Shown: positions 52,371 through 61,607 of the stretch, piece after piece
Position numbering within the stretch: the first letter of the stretch is position 1
Layout of the letters: every line of letters begins with the position of its first letter
Assembly (NCBI GenBank): GCA_900545715.1
Contig: URAJ01000003.1
Span: 1 to 64,000 of the forward strand
DNA length: 64,000 nucleotides
Source of the DNA: an uncultured Opitutales bacterium
GTDB lineage: Bacteria; Verrucomicrobiota; Verrucomicrobiia; Opitutales; Intestinicryptomonadaceae
Direction of reading: 5' to 3'
Notes under the pieces: model-generated
Database searches by the model: none
The model's input: only the letters and a program-made list of their open reading frames with translations
Told to the model about the DNA's origin: nothing
Position numbers and translations under genes: made by a program

Positions 52371-54076
52371 AAACTGCATACAGAAAAATATTGGACAAAT
52401 CGTTCACGTACGTCGCGTACGCCTCCCTCGCGGTGATTGCGCTTGCGATATTGACGTTTCTTGCGCCGATAGTGTACCGCGGCGTCGGGGCGGTCATTTT
52501 CAACGCGACTGTGGAGCATGAAAAATTTCTCATAGAAAATCTCGGAAGGTCCCCGACAAAATCCGACGAGGAGCGCATAAAGCTCTCGAACGAGGCCCGG
52601 GCGCCGCTCTATGAAATGATGGGCAATTACGAAAGCCCCTCAAACACGGCGTTTGAGACAAAAATAAACACGGCGTTCGACGCGGCCTTTGAGAGCATGA
52701 AAAAACATTCCCAGGAACTGCTTTCAAGCCTTGAACTCAAAGGAAGCGAACGCGGAAAGCGCATAGCGCAAATATCCGAAAAGATATGGGCGGAGTATAT
52801 CGGCGAAGTCGACAAAGCCTCCTCCGACGCAAAGAAAGACGGAACATCCTTTGCGCTTATAAAGGTTTTGAAAGGGCAAGACGAGAGGCTGTCAGACGCA
52901 GTACGCCGCGAGGTTGCCTATTTAAATTCAATAAAGAAACTGAATTTCATGCAAAAAAGCCTGATAAGAAGAAATGTCAACGCCGGGGTAAAAAAGCATA
53001 TAGACGAAGTCGTTTCGGAGCTCGACGAACAGAATGCAGCGTACAAAACCTTCAAAGAGGGCGTAGTGGAGCTTCTTGGGCAGCCGGACATAAAGTCGAA
53101 GGACGCCGTCAATCTGCTGAGGCAAAAATACGGACAGACTCGAATGGATATGGCAAGGGCCGCGCTGGAAGACAGCGTCCTTACAATAAGCGTAAAGGCG
53201 AAAGACGGCGGCGGCGCGGAATACATCAAGCGCGTAAAGACTGAGGAATTTTTTAAAGGGACGAAAGTCGGGGAAATGGCCAAATATATAGAAGAAAATT
53301 TCGACGCGATGTTGCAGCCGCACATGACCGCATACTGGGGATTTTTCTTCGACGAGCCTTTCGACTCAAACATATTCGGAGGAATATGGCCGATGATATT
53401 GGGCACTTTTTACCTAACGCTCGGTTCAATGATAATAGCCGCGCCGCTCGGCATAGCCGCCTCCATATATTTTTCGGAATACTCGAAGGGAGGGAAGTCG
53501 GTGGAGTTTTTAAGAATATGCGTTGGAACGCTCGCGGGTGTTCCGTCGATAGTATTCGGGCTTTTCGGATTGGCGTTTTTGATAAACACCGTAAAAATTT
53601 CCGAAGGCAAAAGCGTGTTGGCTGGCTGCATAACATTGGCGCTTTTGATACTCCCCACAATCATAAGAAGCTGCGAGGAATCTCTAAAAGCGGTTCCAAA
53701 TTCTTACAGGGAAGCCGCGCTCAGCCTCGGCGCCAACAAGTGGAAGGCAATACGGACAGTGATTCTTCCGGCGGCGCTGCCCTCGATGCTCACCGGAATA
53801 ATAATTTCCATGGGCAGAGCCGCCGGAGAAACCGCCCCGATAATATTTACCGCCGCGACAAGCACCGGAGCCGCCCTCGCGATTTCGGAAATTTTTACGC
53901 AGCCGACCCCCGCCCTGCCGTGGAACATCTATAATATTTGTTCCGAGCACGAAATGGCGGAGAGGGTTTCGCACGTGCAATACGGAATGGTATTAACCCT
54001 TATAGGCATAGTCCTTTTGCTAAACGCAATCGCGATAGTAATAAGGGCGAGACTCCAAAACAGAGCAAAACACTAA
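52367..54076 (+). CDS. pstA: phosphate ABC transporter permease PstA with a large periplasmic insertion
   Basis: 569 residues, about twice the normal PstA length. TM1 ([19 protein letters not shown], about 19-37) is followed by roughly 275 mostly helical, charged residues (about 45-318: [59 protein letters not shown]) before the usual PstA core resumes with [21 protein letters not shown]. The core then has the [16 protein letters not shown] helix, the coupling motif [24 protein letters not shown] and [15 protein letters not shown]. The inserted part should face the periplasm, where PstS docks. Start set by ATGA overlap with pstC; the frame upstream of it is a shadow. Confidence 0.92.
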   Translation: MKTAYRKILDKSFTYVAYASLAVIALAILTFLAPIVYRGVGAVIFNATVEHEKFLIENLGRSPTKSDEERIKLSNEARAPLYEMMGNYESPSNTAFETKINTAFDAAFESMKKHSQELLSSLELKGSERGKRIAQISEKIWAEYIGEVDKASSDAKKDGTSFALIKVLKGQDERLSDAVRREVAYLNSIKKLNFMQKSLIRRNVNAGVKKHIDEVVSELDEQNAAYKTFKEGVVELLGQPDIKSKDAVNLLRQKYGQTRMDMARAALEDSVLTISVKAKDGGGAEYIKRVKTEEFFKGTKVGEMAKYIEENFDAMLQPHMTAYWGFFFDEPFDSNIFGGIWPMILGTFYLTLGSMIIAAPLGIAASIYFSEYSKGGKSVEFLRICVGTLAGVPSIVFGLFGLAFLINTVKISEGKSVLAGCITLALLILPTIIRSCEESLKAVPNSYREAALSLGANKWKAIRTVILPAALPSMLTGIIISMGRAAGETAPIIFTAATSTGAALAISEIFTQPTPALPWNIYNICSEHEMAERVSHVQYGMVLTLIGIVLLLNAIAIVIRARLQNRAKH

Positions 54077-54077
54077 T

Positions 54078-54893
54078 ATGACAACTCTAACATATCCTGA
54101 GACGGCAATCTCCGAAGCTAAGAAATCCAACATTGTGGAGGAAGACATTGTTGTGGCAAAAGATTTCTCGGTTTACTACGGGAATTTTCACGCCGTAAAA
54201 AGCGTAAGCATGGGCTTCGTGCGCAAAAAAGTGACTGCGATAATCGGGCCGAGCGGCTGCGGCAAGAGCACTTTCTTGCGCTGTCTAAACAGAATGAACG
54301 ACCTCGTAGATGGGTGCCGCACAGAGGGGCTGCTAGCGCTCGACGGCATAGACATATACCGAAAGAACCTCGACATAGTTGAGCTTAGGCGCAGAGTAGG
54401 CATGGTTTTTCAGCGCCCCAATCCATTTCCGAAAAGCATATACGACAATGTCGCGTACGGAGTGAGGGTAAAGGGAAGATGCCCAAAAAACGAGCTGGAC
54501 GAAATTGTGGAATCGTCTTTGAGAAAGGCGGCGCTGTGGGACGAAGTAAAAGACAGGCTCCAGCAAAACGCCATGGGAATGTCAGGCGGGCAACAGCAGC
54601 GCCTGTGCATTGCAAGGGCGCTTGCAATAAAGCCGGAAGTTTTGCTTATGGACGAGCCGTGCAGCGCGCTCGACCCGAAATCGACATCGAGGATAGAAGA
54701 CTTGATAGGCGAGCTTTCGGGAGAATACACGATAGCGATAGTCACCCACAATATGCAGCAGGCATCGCGCGTGTCCGACTACACCGCGTTCTTTTACGAG
54801 GGCAATCTTATAGAATTTGGGGCTACGAAAGACATATTTACGCACCCCAAACAAAAATCTACAAACGACTACATAACCGGGAGATTTGGCTAA
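54078..54893 (+). CDS. pstB: phosphate ABC transporter ATP-binding protein
   Basis: 271 residues, cytoplasmic ATPase of the Pst transporter. Walker [12 protein letters not shown] near residue 55, the Pst-specific [11 protein letters not shown]-loop [17 protein letters not shown], signature [16 protein letters not shown] (Met for the usual Leu at the first position), Walker [14 protein letters not shown], and H-loop [11 protein letters not shown]. It begins one base after pstA and ends one base before phoU. Confidence 0.96.
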   Translation: MTTLTYPETAISEAKKSNIVEEDIVVAKDFSVYYGNFHAVKSVSMGFVRKKVTAIIGPSGCGKSTFLRCLNRMNDLVDGCRTEGLLALDGIDIYRKNLDIVELRRRVGMVFQRPNPFPKSIYDNVAYGVRVKGRCPKNELDEIVESSLRKAALWDEVKDRLQQNAMGMSGGQQQRLCIARALAIKPEVLLMDEPCSALDPKSTSRIEDLIGELSGEYTIAIVTHNMQQASRVSDYTAFFYEGNLIEFGATKDIFTHPKQKSTNDYITGRFG

Positions 54894-54894
54894 T

Positions 54895-55635
54895 ATGAAC
54901 CTGCATTTGAGAAAAGATCTGGAAAACCTGAAATCGCGCATTTTGCGCGTGGCGGTCGCCGTCGAGGAAAACGTCGCAAGGAGCGTCAACGCGATAGGGG
55001 AATTGTCGGAAGACGGCGCGAACAAGGTTGTGGGAGAAGACGCGCACATTGATAAAATGGAGGTTGATACAGAGGAGGAGTGCCTAAAAATTCTCGCCCT
55101 GCACCAGCCTGTCGCGAGCGACCTTCGATTTGTAATCACAGTTTTAAAAATAAACAACGAGCTTGAACATATAGGCGACATGGCCTGCAACATAGTAAAG
55201 CGCATACGCTTTATAAAGGAACGCCCGATAGGGCAAATACCGTTCAATCTCGACATGATATCGCGGCAGACAATAAAGATGCTAAAAGACAGCCTCGACG
55301 CTTTCATACGGGAGGACGAATTTCTCGCGTTGCAAGTGTGCGAGGACGACAAGATAATAGACGACGAAAATCGGGATTGCTATCTAAACGTAGGCAAGGC
55401 GATAAGCGAAGATATAAATTCAGCCATGACCGAGATAAATTATCTGCTAATCTCAAAAGCCTTTGAGCGGATAGCGGACCTGTGCACAAATATCGCCGAA
55501 GACGTAATCTATATGAAATACAGCATCATCGTCCGGCACAATATGAAAGACAGCCAAAATATACGCAGATATTTTGAGACGCAAAATATAGATAAATTGG
55601 AGGAGCTTGGGGAAATCGGCGGACCCGAAGAATAA
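54895..55635 (+). CDS. phoU: phosphate signalling complex protein PhoU
   Basis: 246 residues, two three-helix PhoU bundles. Metal-cluster motifs EDAHIDKMEVDTEEEC and, in the second half, CEDDKIIDDENRD keep the E/DxxxD pattern; ALHQPVASDLRFVITVLKINNELEHIGDMA is the family hallmark, echoed by SKAFERIADLCTNIAED. PhoU links Pst transport state to PhoR to keep the regulon off in high phosphate. The ATG at 54895 is preferred over a TTG at 54886. Last gene of the operon. Confidence 0.95.
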   Translation: MNLHLRKDLENLKSRILRVAVAVEENVARSVNAIGELSEDGANKVVGEDAHIDKMEVDTEEECLKILALHQPVASDLRFVITVLKINNELEHIGDMACNIVKRIRFIKERPIGQIPFNLDMISRQTIKMLKDSLDAFIREDEFLALQVCEDDKIIDDENRDCYLNVGKAISEDINSAMTEINYLLISKAFERIADLCTNIAEDVIYMKYSIIVRHNMKDSQNIRRYFETQNIDKLEELGEIGGPEE

Positions 55636-55677
55636 TGTGCCCGCTTGCAAAATACTGCGAAAAAATCCTCCTATATA

Positions 55678-55703
55678 ACGCCCCTTTCCGGGGCGTTTTT
55701 TTT
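55678..55703 (+). terminator. intrinsic terminator of pstCAB-phoU
   Basis: Stem ACGCCCC/GGGGCGT with loop TTTCC, followed by eight T. Confidence 0.9.
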
Positions 55704-55898
55704 ATCTTTCAGGAAACGGAAAGATATATTTTAATGCGGCAAATTTTAAAGAATTTGCGTTTTTCCCCAAAAAAATTTGAGCTCAAAATGCATATGGGAA
55801 AGCCGGAGAATTAAAGGAAGTCCTCAAAAAGCCACAATAATATTTGATGTTGCCTCCTTCCAACGAGCCCGCAAAATATATTTTCGCCTAATAAAAAA

Positions 55899-56960
55899 AT
55901 GACTTCTAACTCTGTAGTATCACATTATTTTAACATGCCTCTCAGAGAGGTCAAATACAACTGGAAAGAAGAAGCCATTTATTTTTTTGAAAGGCAAGGA
56001 TACAAGATTGCCTACAAGGGCGATACGGAATATGTATTTAAGGCCGGTTCACAACTCGGCAATATCATATCTTTCAATCCGGCGAAAGTAGAAAGAGAAG
56101 CGGTAATTAGGGAGGAAAATAATACACTTTATTGCGAGTTAAGAGTCTCCTTAGATTTTAGAATATGCACCCAACTGGAAATAGAATACGCGCGCTGGGA
56201 ATTGGCATCTTTTAAAGTTTTCCTAAGCAAGTCAGGCAATATCCCGCAGAAACCAAACGCTCCAGAACTTATATTGCTATCGCTCTTGGGGTTTGCGAAG
56301 CAAATCCTTAAATACGCGTTTGCATTTATTATTCTTGGGGCTGTCCTAATATTGGTTCGCATTTATATAATGCCAAAAATCAACAGCGCAATAGTCGGAG
56401 GCCCAAGAATAAATCTGAATGAAAATCTAAGCTCCACGCAGCGCGCCCCTGAAGGCGTAGCCGATATTTATATCTTTCCATTCTACGGCTTTCCAGAATC
56501 CTTGGCAGGGGCGATTGCCGTTAAATTGTCGGAAGATTTGAAAATAAATGTGCGCGCAACCCCATCCCTGCCAATCCCTAAAAACGCATTCGACGCAAAC
56601 CGCAAACAGTACGACGCAACCGCCTTTTACAAGCCAGAGATTGATATTGCCTGCACTTTGCAGGATATTGGCAGCCGGATAGCCTTTATTGGACTCGTGC
56701 GCGGTAGCATATTTATACAAGACGCCCCGGCCAGATTTGTTTTTGCATGCCAATACGATCCCAAGTTTTGCTTAATTGGCGACCATGAAATGCTTTCGGG
56801 CGCAGACGAAAGTTTATATTATACCCGCCTGTACAAGATGATAAAGCGGCAAATTGGCAAAGCCTATTATAAAAAGCAGCCAAATTCCGAAAGCGATAGC
56901 CTCATGAAATCTCCTGTTATGAGTACTGCAGACTTGGACGCGCTCCCTCTTGAATATTAA
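55899..56960 (+). CDS. membrane-anchored protein with a degenerate archaemetzincin-like domain
   Basis: 353 residues. An N-terminal soluble alpha/beta part (1-125), one transmembrane helix (about 137-155), and a C-terminal domain (185-353). The C-terminal part reads like archaemetzincin: DIYIFPFYGFPE, LPIPKNAFDANRKQYDA, IAFIGLVRGSIFI followed by FVFACQ, and MKSPVMSTADLDAL. Where active enzymes carry the HExxHxxGxxH zinc motif, this one has Arg317-Gln-Ile-Gly-Lys321 and Gln327, so every zinc ligand is gone and it cannot be a metalloprotease. A binding or structural role is inferred. Alternative: an unrelated fold with chance similarity. Its higher AT content than the pst genes and lack of an operon suggest an accessory gene. 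Confidence 0.7.
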   Translation: MTSNSVVSHYFNMPLREVKYNWKEEAIYFFERQGYKIAYKGDTEYVFKAGSQLGNIISFNPAKVEREAVIREENNTLYCELRVSLDFRICTQLEIEYARWELASFKVFLSKSGNIPQKPNAPELILLSLLGFAKQILKYAFAFIILGAVLILVRIYIMPKINSAIVGGPRINLNENLSSTQRAPEGVADIYIFPFYGFPESLAGAIAVKLSEDLKINVRATPSLPIPKNAFDANRKQYDATAFYKPEIDIACTLQDIGSRIAFIGLVRGSIFIQDAPARFVFACQYDPKFCLIGDHEMLSGADESLYYTRLYKMIKRQIGKAYYKKQPNSESDSLMKSPVMSTADLDALPLEY

Positions 56961-57268
56961 GTTTTTTATTGTTTAAAAATTTTCCGTAAAAAATCTCGCC
57001 TTGTAACCCGCATATGGCGCAATTCTATTTTGCCACATAAATACATAAGTCCGCACTACAAAGCGTGCAGATATTTTCATCATAGAACTTCTCAAAAATC
57101 TATTCGCAAACAAAAGCGGATCTATCTAATACCCCTGACACATTTAGCAAATAATTACGCTCTATATAAAAGGCGGCGAAACAGGAATATTAACAAAACG
57201 CCTGGCTTACGACTCTAAATCTTTGCAAATCATAGATTGATAGTCCAATTAGAATGCGGGGTGAAACT
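56961..57268. other. intergenic stretch, no gene recognised
   Basis: AT-rich. The 62-residue frame at 57030-57218 has no ribosome binding site and an arbitrary composition. Confidence 0.5.
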
Positions 57269-57379
57269 ATGAAAGACAAATCTAAAAAATCAACCTATTC
57301 CAAACATTTGGTGTTGCCCCGTCAAAGCCTGAGAATGCTTTATTTATGGGACAAAGAAGCCCGCCAAGCGTTTACTTAA
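57269..57379 (+). CDS. small hypothetical protein (36 residues)
   Basis: A short frame encoding MKDKSKKSTYSKHLVLPRQS and then LRMLYLWDKEARQAFT. A GGGGTG ribosome binding site lies 6 bases before the ATG, which is better than for most random frames here. The N-terminus is basic and there is no TM helix. I do not recognise it and cannot exclude chance. Confidence 0.3.
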   Translation: MKDKSKKSTYSKHLVLPRQSLRMLYLWDKEARQAFT

Positions 57380-57387
57380 GCGGGCTT
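57357..57387 (-). terminator. possible hairpin terminator downstream of tRNA-Leu
   Basis: Perfect 8-bp stem AAGCCCGC/GCGGGCTT starting 6 bases past the encoded CCA on the minus strand. The loop is 15 bases and only three T follow. Confidence 0.4.
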
Positions 57388-57392
57388 GAAAG

Positions 57393-57477
57393 TGGTGCTC
57401 AAGGAGGGACTCGAACCCTCATGCCGTGAAGCATACGAACCTGAATCGTACGTGTCTACCAATTTCACCACTTGAGC
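57393..57477 (-). tRNA. tRNA-Leu (anticodon CAG)
   Basis: Class II cloverleaf on the minus strand. Acceptor GCTCAAG/CTTGAGC, D arm with GAAATTGGTAGACAC, anticodon stem TACGA/TCGTA with loop TTCAGGT (CAG), variable arm TGCTTCACGGCA, T loop GGTTCGAGTCC, discriminator A and an encoded CCA (57393-57395). Confidence 0.95.
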
Positions 57478-57577
57478 TTTTTAAAGTTTTAAATCTTGGT
57501 TTTGCGCGCCGCGATGTCAAGCAATTCCGTATTCTTTTTGACTTGCCCGCATTCAATAGTTAATTTATCTGTTTGTT

Positions 57578-60037
57578 ATGTATATTAAATTGCCACTTTT
57601 CTTTGTAGCGTTTTTAGTTTCTACATTTTCCGCATTCGCAGCCGAATTTGTAAAATCAAAACCTCTTGCTGGTAAATCTATCGTATGCGTACTCAGAACT
57701 CAATATCCCGTAGACCACCACAATACCGCCAATATTTTCCAAAGGGGGGAAATTAACCAAAATTCCTGGCATAAACTCGCAAAAAGCGGCTCGCGGCTTC
57801 TTAAAATCGATTTCGACGCAAAAGGGAATCCGTCGCAAACTATGCTGCTCGAACTTCCCAAAGGCATAATACGCGATGTCGAAGCCTCGTACGACGCCTC
57901 GCGCATTCTATTTTCCATGCGCAAATCCTTTGAAGACTCCTACCACATCTATGAGATGGACTTGCAGTCACGCAAAATAAGGCAGCTAACCCGCCTTGCG
58001 GAAGTCTCGGACATCGACCCAATTTATCTTCCCGACGGCGATATCGCATTTGCGTCCACGCGCGCCGCAAAATATTGCGGATGCAACAGGCATATAATGT
58101 GCAATCTCTATAAAATGTCGCCGGACGGCGCCAATATAACACAAATAGGCAATTCGATAGAGTTTGAGGGAACCCCGTCCATAACACGCGACGGGAAAAT
58201 CCTATACACGCGTTGGGAATACGTTGACCGCAATTTTTCCGGAGCCCAAGGGCTCTGGACTTGCAATCCAGACGGAACCCGCCACGCCCTATACTGGGGC
58301 CAAGAGACAAAAAACCCCGCACTCAACGGCATCCAGATTCCAAATTCAAGCAAAGTTGCCGCAATACTGTCATCATGCCACGATATCGCATGGGGAGCGC
58401 TGGCTATTATCGACAAAAATATCGGCGTGGAAGGCGAAAAATCCGTAGTTAAAATTTTTCCGGAGAGCGCGAGAAAGCTTATCGACAAGCCCGGCGATAA
58501 ATACGCAGACTCAATGAAGGCGGTTAAAATCAAATACGAGGACCCTGAACCAATTTCTGAGAAATTTATATTGTCATCAAGGCAGGTGTCGGAGAAATCG
58601 CAAACAATGAACCTGTATCTTACAGACATTGAAAGCGGCACGGACGTTCTCGTAGGGAAATCCACGGAAGGAATGGGGCTGTTCGACGCAAAGCTTCTCG
58701 AAAGGCGCACACCCCCTATGACCGCCGCCCCGCAACGCTCATACGACACATCGGAAAAGGCTCTCGCGTATGTGAGCGACGTTTACGAAGGAACGCACTT
58801 AAAGGGCGTAAAAAGGGGAGATATAAAATATCTGCGCATAGTAGAGAATCCTCCAAAACTCTATTGGAGCGGCGGATACTGGGAAAACGAAGGCTCGCAA
58901 GCACCTGCGATGAATTACGACGATTACGACGATAAAATAATACTCGGGACAGTCCCGGTCGAGAGCGACGGCTCGGCGTACTTTGAAGTTCCGGCAGAGA
59001 AATTCATATATTTGCAGGCGCTCGACGCCAACGGCGACATGCTCCAAACAATGAGAAGCGGAATGTCCATCCTGCCCGGTGAAATTGCGTCTTGCGCAGG
59101 TTGCCACGAATCACGCGCCGCCCCTCCGCCGGCGTCACTGAGGCATTCGCTTGCGCTGAAGAGACAGCCGAGCAAAATAAAGCCGGCACCGGCAGGCGCA
59201 ACTGGCTCGGAATTTTCATACATAAAAAACATACAGCCTATACTCGACAAACATTGCGTGAAATGCCACGACTTTGGCGGAAAAGGCTCGGCGAAAATCG
59301 TCCTTTGCGGCGACAGGGGGCTTGTATTCAACCAGTCGTATTTGCAGCTGCACTCTAAGAAGGCAATATCCGCAATCGGCGCGGGGCCCGACGCCGTTGT
59401 GGAGGCGAACACATGGGGCGCAAAACACAGCAAAATAGTCCGCATGATAAGAAACGGCCATAGCGGCGTAAAAATGCCCGAAAGCGAATTTGCCATTCTA
59501 CGCGCATGGATAGATCTCAACGCGCCGTACTATTCCACAGAAGACAGCGCATATCCGCAAAATCCCTCTGGACGCTCTCCGCTCGCATTCTCGGAAATAC
59601 AGAGGATTTTCGAGCTTGCGGCGCCCGAAGCTGAGAAGATCGGATACTCAAAGAAGGAAATTTTAGAGCAAAAGGCGCCGTTTGGCGTATGGAAAAACAA
59701 CGTGATAAAAAACAGAATAGCCGCCCGCCTTTACCGCTTTGAAATAGTATCTTTTGACCGCCCGGAAATGTCGCCCATTTTCAAAGCTATTCCTAAGGGA
59801 ACTCCCGCCTACGGCGAAGCGCTCGAAATTATACGTCAAGGCGCACGGAGGCTCGAAAGCAAAGCTCGCGCAGACATGGAGTGCTTTGCAGCTTCCGAAG
59901 ACGCGAAAACTAAAAACAAGCGGGCAGCCGCCCTTCGACGCCTTGAAGAATCCGCAAGAAAGGCCATCGAAAACGGCGAAAAATTTTTTGACCCCCAAAG
60001 CTTGAAAGACATCTCAAAATATCTTTCCGAAAACTAA
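57578..60037 (+). CDS. exported HzsA-related di-haem protein
   Basis: 819 residues. Signal peptide (MYIKLPLFFVAFLVSTFSAFA), a TolB/WD40-like propeller (about 60-420: ASYDASRILFSMRKSFEDSYHIYEMDL, IDPIYLPDGDIAFASTRAAKYCGCN, ITRDGKILYTRWEYVDR), then SCAGCHESRA near residue 507 and HCVKCHDFGG near 560, both c-type haem sites. It is a paralogue of the large protein at 29466-33656 without its N-terminal sandwich and C-terminal FGE domain. Family members are named after hydrazine synthase alpha but are widespread in PVC bacteria with unknown roles; possible functions are periplasmic redox or carbohydrate-linked chemistry. The C-terminal 140 residues are charged and helical. No SD is visible, and no neighbour clearly shares an operon. 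Confidence 0.85.
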   Translation: MYIKLPLFFVAFLVSTFSAFAAEFVKSKPLAGKSIVCVLRTQYPVDHHNTANIFQRGEINQNSWHKLAKSGSRLLKIDFDAKGNPSQTMLLELPKGIIRDVEASYDASRILFSMRKSFEDSYHIYEMDLQSRKIRQLTRLAEVSDIDPIYLPDGDIAFASTRAAKYCGCNRHIMCNLYKMSPDGANITQIGNSIEFEGTPSITRDGKILYTRWEYVDRNFSGAQGLWTCNPDGTRHALYWGQETKNPALNGIQIPNSSKVAAILSSCHDIAWGALAIIDKNIGVEGEKSVVKIFPESARKLIDKPGDKYADSMKAVKIKYEDPEPISEKFILSSRQVSEKSQTMNLYLTDIESGTDVLVGKSTEGMGLFDAKLLERRTPPMTAAPQRSYDTSEKALAYVSDVYEGTHLKGVKRGDIKYLRIVENPPKLYWSGGYWENEGSQAPAMNYDDYDDKIILGTVPVESDGSAYFEVPAEKFIYLQALDANGDMLQTMRSGMSILPGEIASCAGCHESRAAPPPASLRHSLALKRQPSKIKPAPAGATGSEFSYIKNIQPILDKHCVKCHDFGGKGSAKIVLCGDRGLVFNQSYLQLHSKKAISAIGAGPDAVVEANTWGAKHSKIVRMIRNGHSGVKMPESEFAILRAWIDLNAPYYSTEDSAYPQNPSGRSPLAFSEIQRIFELAAPEAEKIGYSKKEILEQKAPFGVWKNNVIKNRIAARLYRFEIVSFDRPEMSPIFKAIPKGTPAYGEALEIIRQGARRLESKARADMECFAASEDAKTKNKRAAALRRLEESARKAIENGEKFFDPQSLKDISKYLSEN

Positions 60038-60251
60038 TCCTCCGCCCTGCCCGCCCCATTTTTAATCAGCCGCACTGCATAAAAAATTTTTAAAGATCTT
60101 TTTGCTCTTACGCATAAAGTAGTATTGACTTGTCGTGCGTATTTTTGCGGTCTATATCAAAAATTATATAGTTTTTCATCTGCCATATATGTCCGATTTT
60201 TATTGATTTAATAAACTTTTGTGCGATATTTTTTTATAGAAAGAGAATAAA

Positions 60252-60419
60252 ATGAACGAAGAACCGACAGTTTTGATGAATATATTGAATATTATATTGA
60301 TGATTGTCGTATATTTTGTCGTCATGGGCGGCTTCATATTCTTTTTGTGTATTCTGAATTATATTTTCAAGCATGCTAAATGCACTGTCTTTAATGTTTT
60401 TGTTCCTCCATCTGAATAG
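60252..60419 (+). CDS. small single-pass membrane protein (55 residues)
   Basis: Short frame beginning MNEEPTVLMNILNIILM, with a transmembrane stretch (IVVYFVVMGGFIFFLCILNYIF, about 18-39) and a short tail with KHAKCT. AGAAAGAGA lies 6 bases before the ATG, a good ribosome binding site. I do not recognise it; AT-rich codons differ from neighbours. Possibly a membrane regulator or toxin-like peptide, but nothing proves it. Confidence 0.55.
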   Translation: MNEEPTVLMNILNIILMIVVYFVVMGGFIFFLCILNYIFKHAKCTVFNVFVPPSE

Positions 60420-60430
60420 AAACTTCTCTT

Positions 60431-60985
60431 TTACTTCTGTGCGTCCCTCAATTCGCGGTTAAGCCGGTTGAGGGATTTTTCGTCTATGAGGGCAGCTTGC
60501 GCATCGAAGATAATGATTTTGTTAAGCACACATTTGCGTCGAACCGATATTCCGGAAGAAGAGCCTTACAACCGACTATACGAGCCTCCAGACTTTAAGA
60601 CGTTACCATACGTAAATATACAAATATACTCCTCCCGCATGGGTATTGCAAGGTTGCGCGCCTTCTTTGGGCGCACCGTTCCGCCGTAGTATTGCAGCGC
60701 AACCCCAGGCTTGTTTACCACTACCGAAGCTTTTGTGTCGGTGTTCGACTTGAATATGCTGCTTGCCGCGTCCTGCCAAAAGCTCCTGCCGCCGTTTGAC
60801 AAAAACTTGTTGCGCAAGTCCACTTCCATACGCTTGGCTATCTTGCCCATCAACACGCCGCGCTTATTCGGGAGCCCGCCAAGGAAGCGGAAATGCGTAC
60901 GCAAAGTCTTTTCAAGACTTCTCCCGACGGCGGCATTTACCCTCCATTGTCTCCGAAAGCTTTTTCTGTAAAGTTTAAATCTGCT
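60431..60985 (-). pseudogene. decayed phage virion-morphogenesis-like gene
   Basis: One minus-strand frame stays open from 60985 to a stop at 60431 except for a single TAA at 60566-60568. It has no start codon at its 5' end. The translation contains RVNAAVGRSLEKTLRTHFR, GRSFWQDAASSIF, VALQYYGGTVRPKKARNLAIP, then SRL-stop-GSSSGISVRRK and SLNRLNRELRDAQK. The YGGTVRP...LAIP pattern is what I associate with phage virion morphogenesis proteins (Mu gpG-like). A truncated 5' end and internal stop indicate a prophage remnant. Confidence 0.6.
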
Positions 60986-61021
60986 TTACAGAAGCGCCTT
61001 TTGGCGATTTGGCTGTAAATT

Positions 61022-61312
61022 CTAAAAGCATCTTTTCCTCTTGATTTTTAAAATGTTTTGGCCGATAGTATTTGTGTCAGGCGGATTGAGTGCGGCGCGG
61101 TCGCGATACTCGTTCGCCCAGTACGGTACGGAGCCGCGAACGTCACCGTACACCATTTTTAGCGTTTTAATATCAGTTCCCCTTTCTGCATTTGTCCAAC
61201 TCCTCTACCTTGTTGATGTACCATGTACAGAGACTACTGTGCCATTCGATACGGCGACTGCTATTCCATTTGCTTTCCCTCCGAGAGGTTCAAATATATC
61301 CCCTACTCCATC
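61022..61312 (-). pseudogene. decayed unidentified reading frame
   Basis: The minus frame from 61312 to the stop at 61022 has one internal TAG (61205-61207) but otherwise protein-like content: GGKANGIAVAVSNGTVVSVHG before it, and DIKTLKMVYGDVRGSVPYWA then NEYRDRAALNPPDTN after it. It has no start codon. It lies just upstream of, and in the same direction as, the phage-like remnant, so both may derive from one prophage. Family not recognised. Confidence 0.4.
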
Positions 61313-61484
61313 TTAATGCAAACTTCGCAAAATTCTAAAACTTCAAATAAAAGCCCCTGCCGGCAACAAATTTTTTGCGCAGTATTCTTATTATTAGCCG
61401 ACTTGTTTTCACGTTACTCTTAGGTATCATTAGCCGCAGTTTTTGAGCCCGGAAAATTTTTGCATGCGGGAAAACTGTGCGCAC

Positions 61485-61512
61485 AAAAAAAGCGCCCCTT
61501 TATATGGGGCGC
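61485..61512 (-). terminator. intrinsic terminator of the RND efflux operon
   Basis: Minus-strand stem GCGCCCC/GGGGCGC with a 7-base loop and seven T. It lies about 95 bases past the stop of the outer-membrane factor gene. Confidence 0.85.
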
Positions 61513-61607
61513 CAAATTTTGCCCTGCCTATTCGTTGGGCGCGCTTCGCAGTTTTTGTCCGCAAGGCATAACCTGCCCGCCGGTCAAAACTTCAGAGAGA
61601 TAAAAGC

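Noticed and set aside
57572..57590. Third match (16 of 19) to the proposed IclR operator, before the second HzsA-like gene
   Set aside because: It overlaps the start codon and first codons of the gene and lacks the CAAAC end, so coding sequence and AT bias explain it well enough. Worth rechecking only if IclR binding to the other two is proven.
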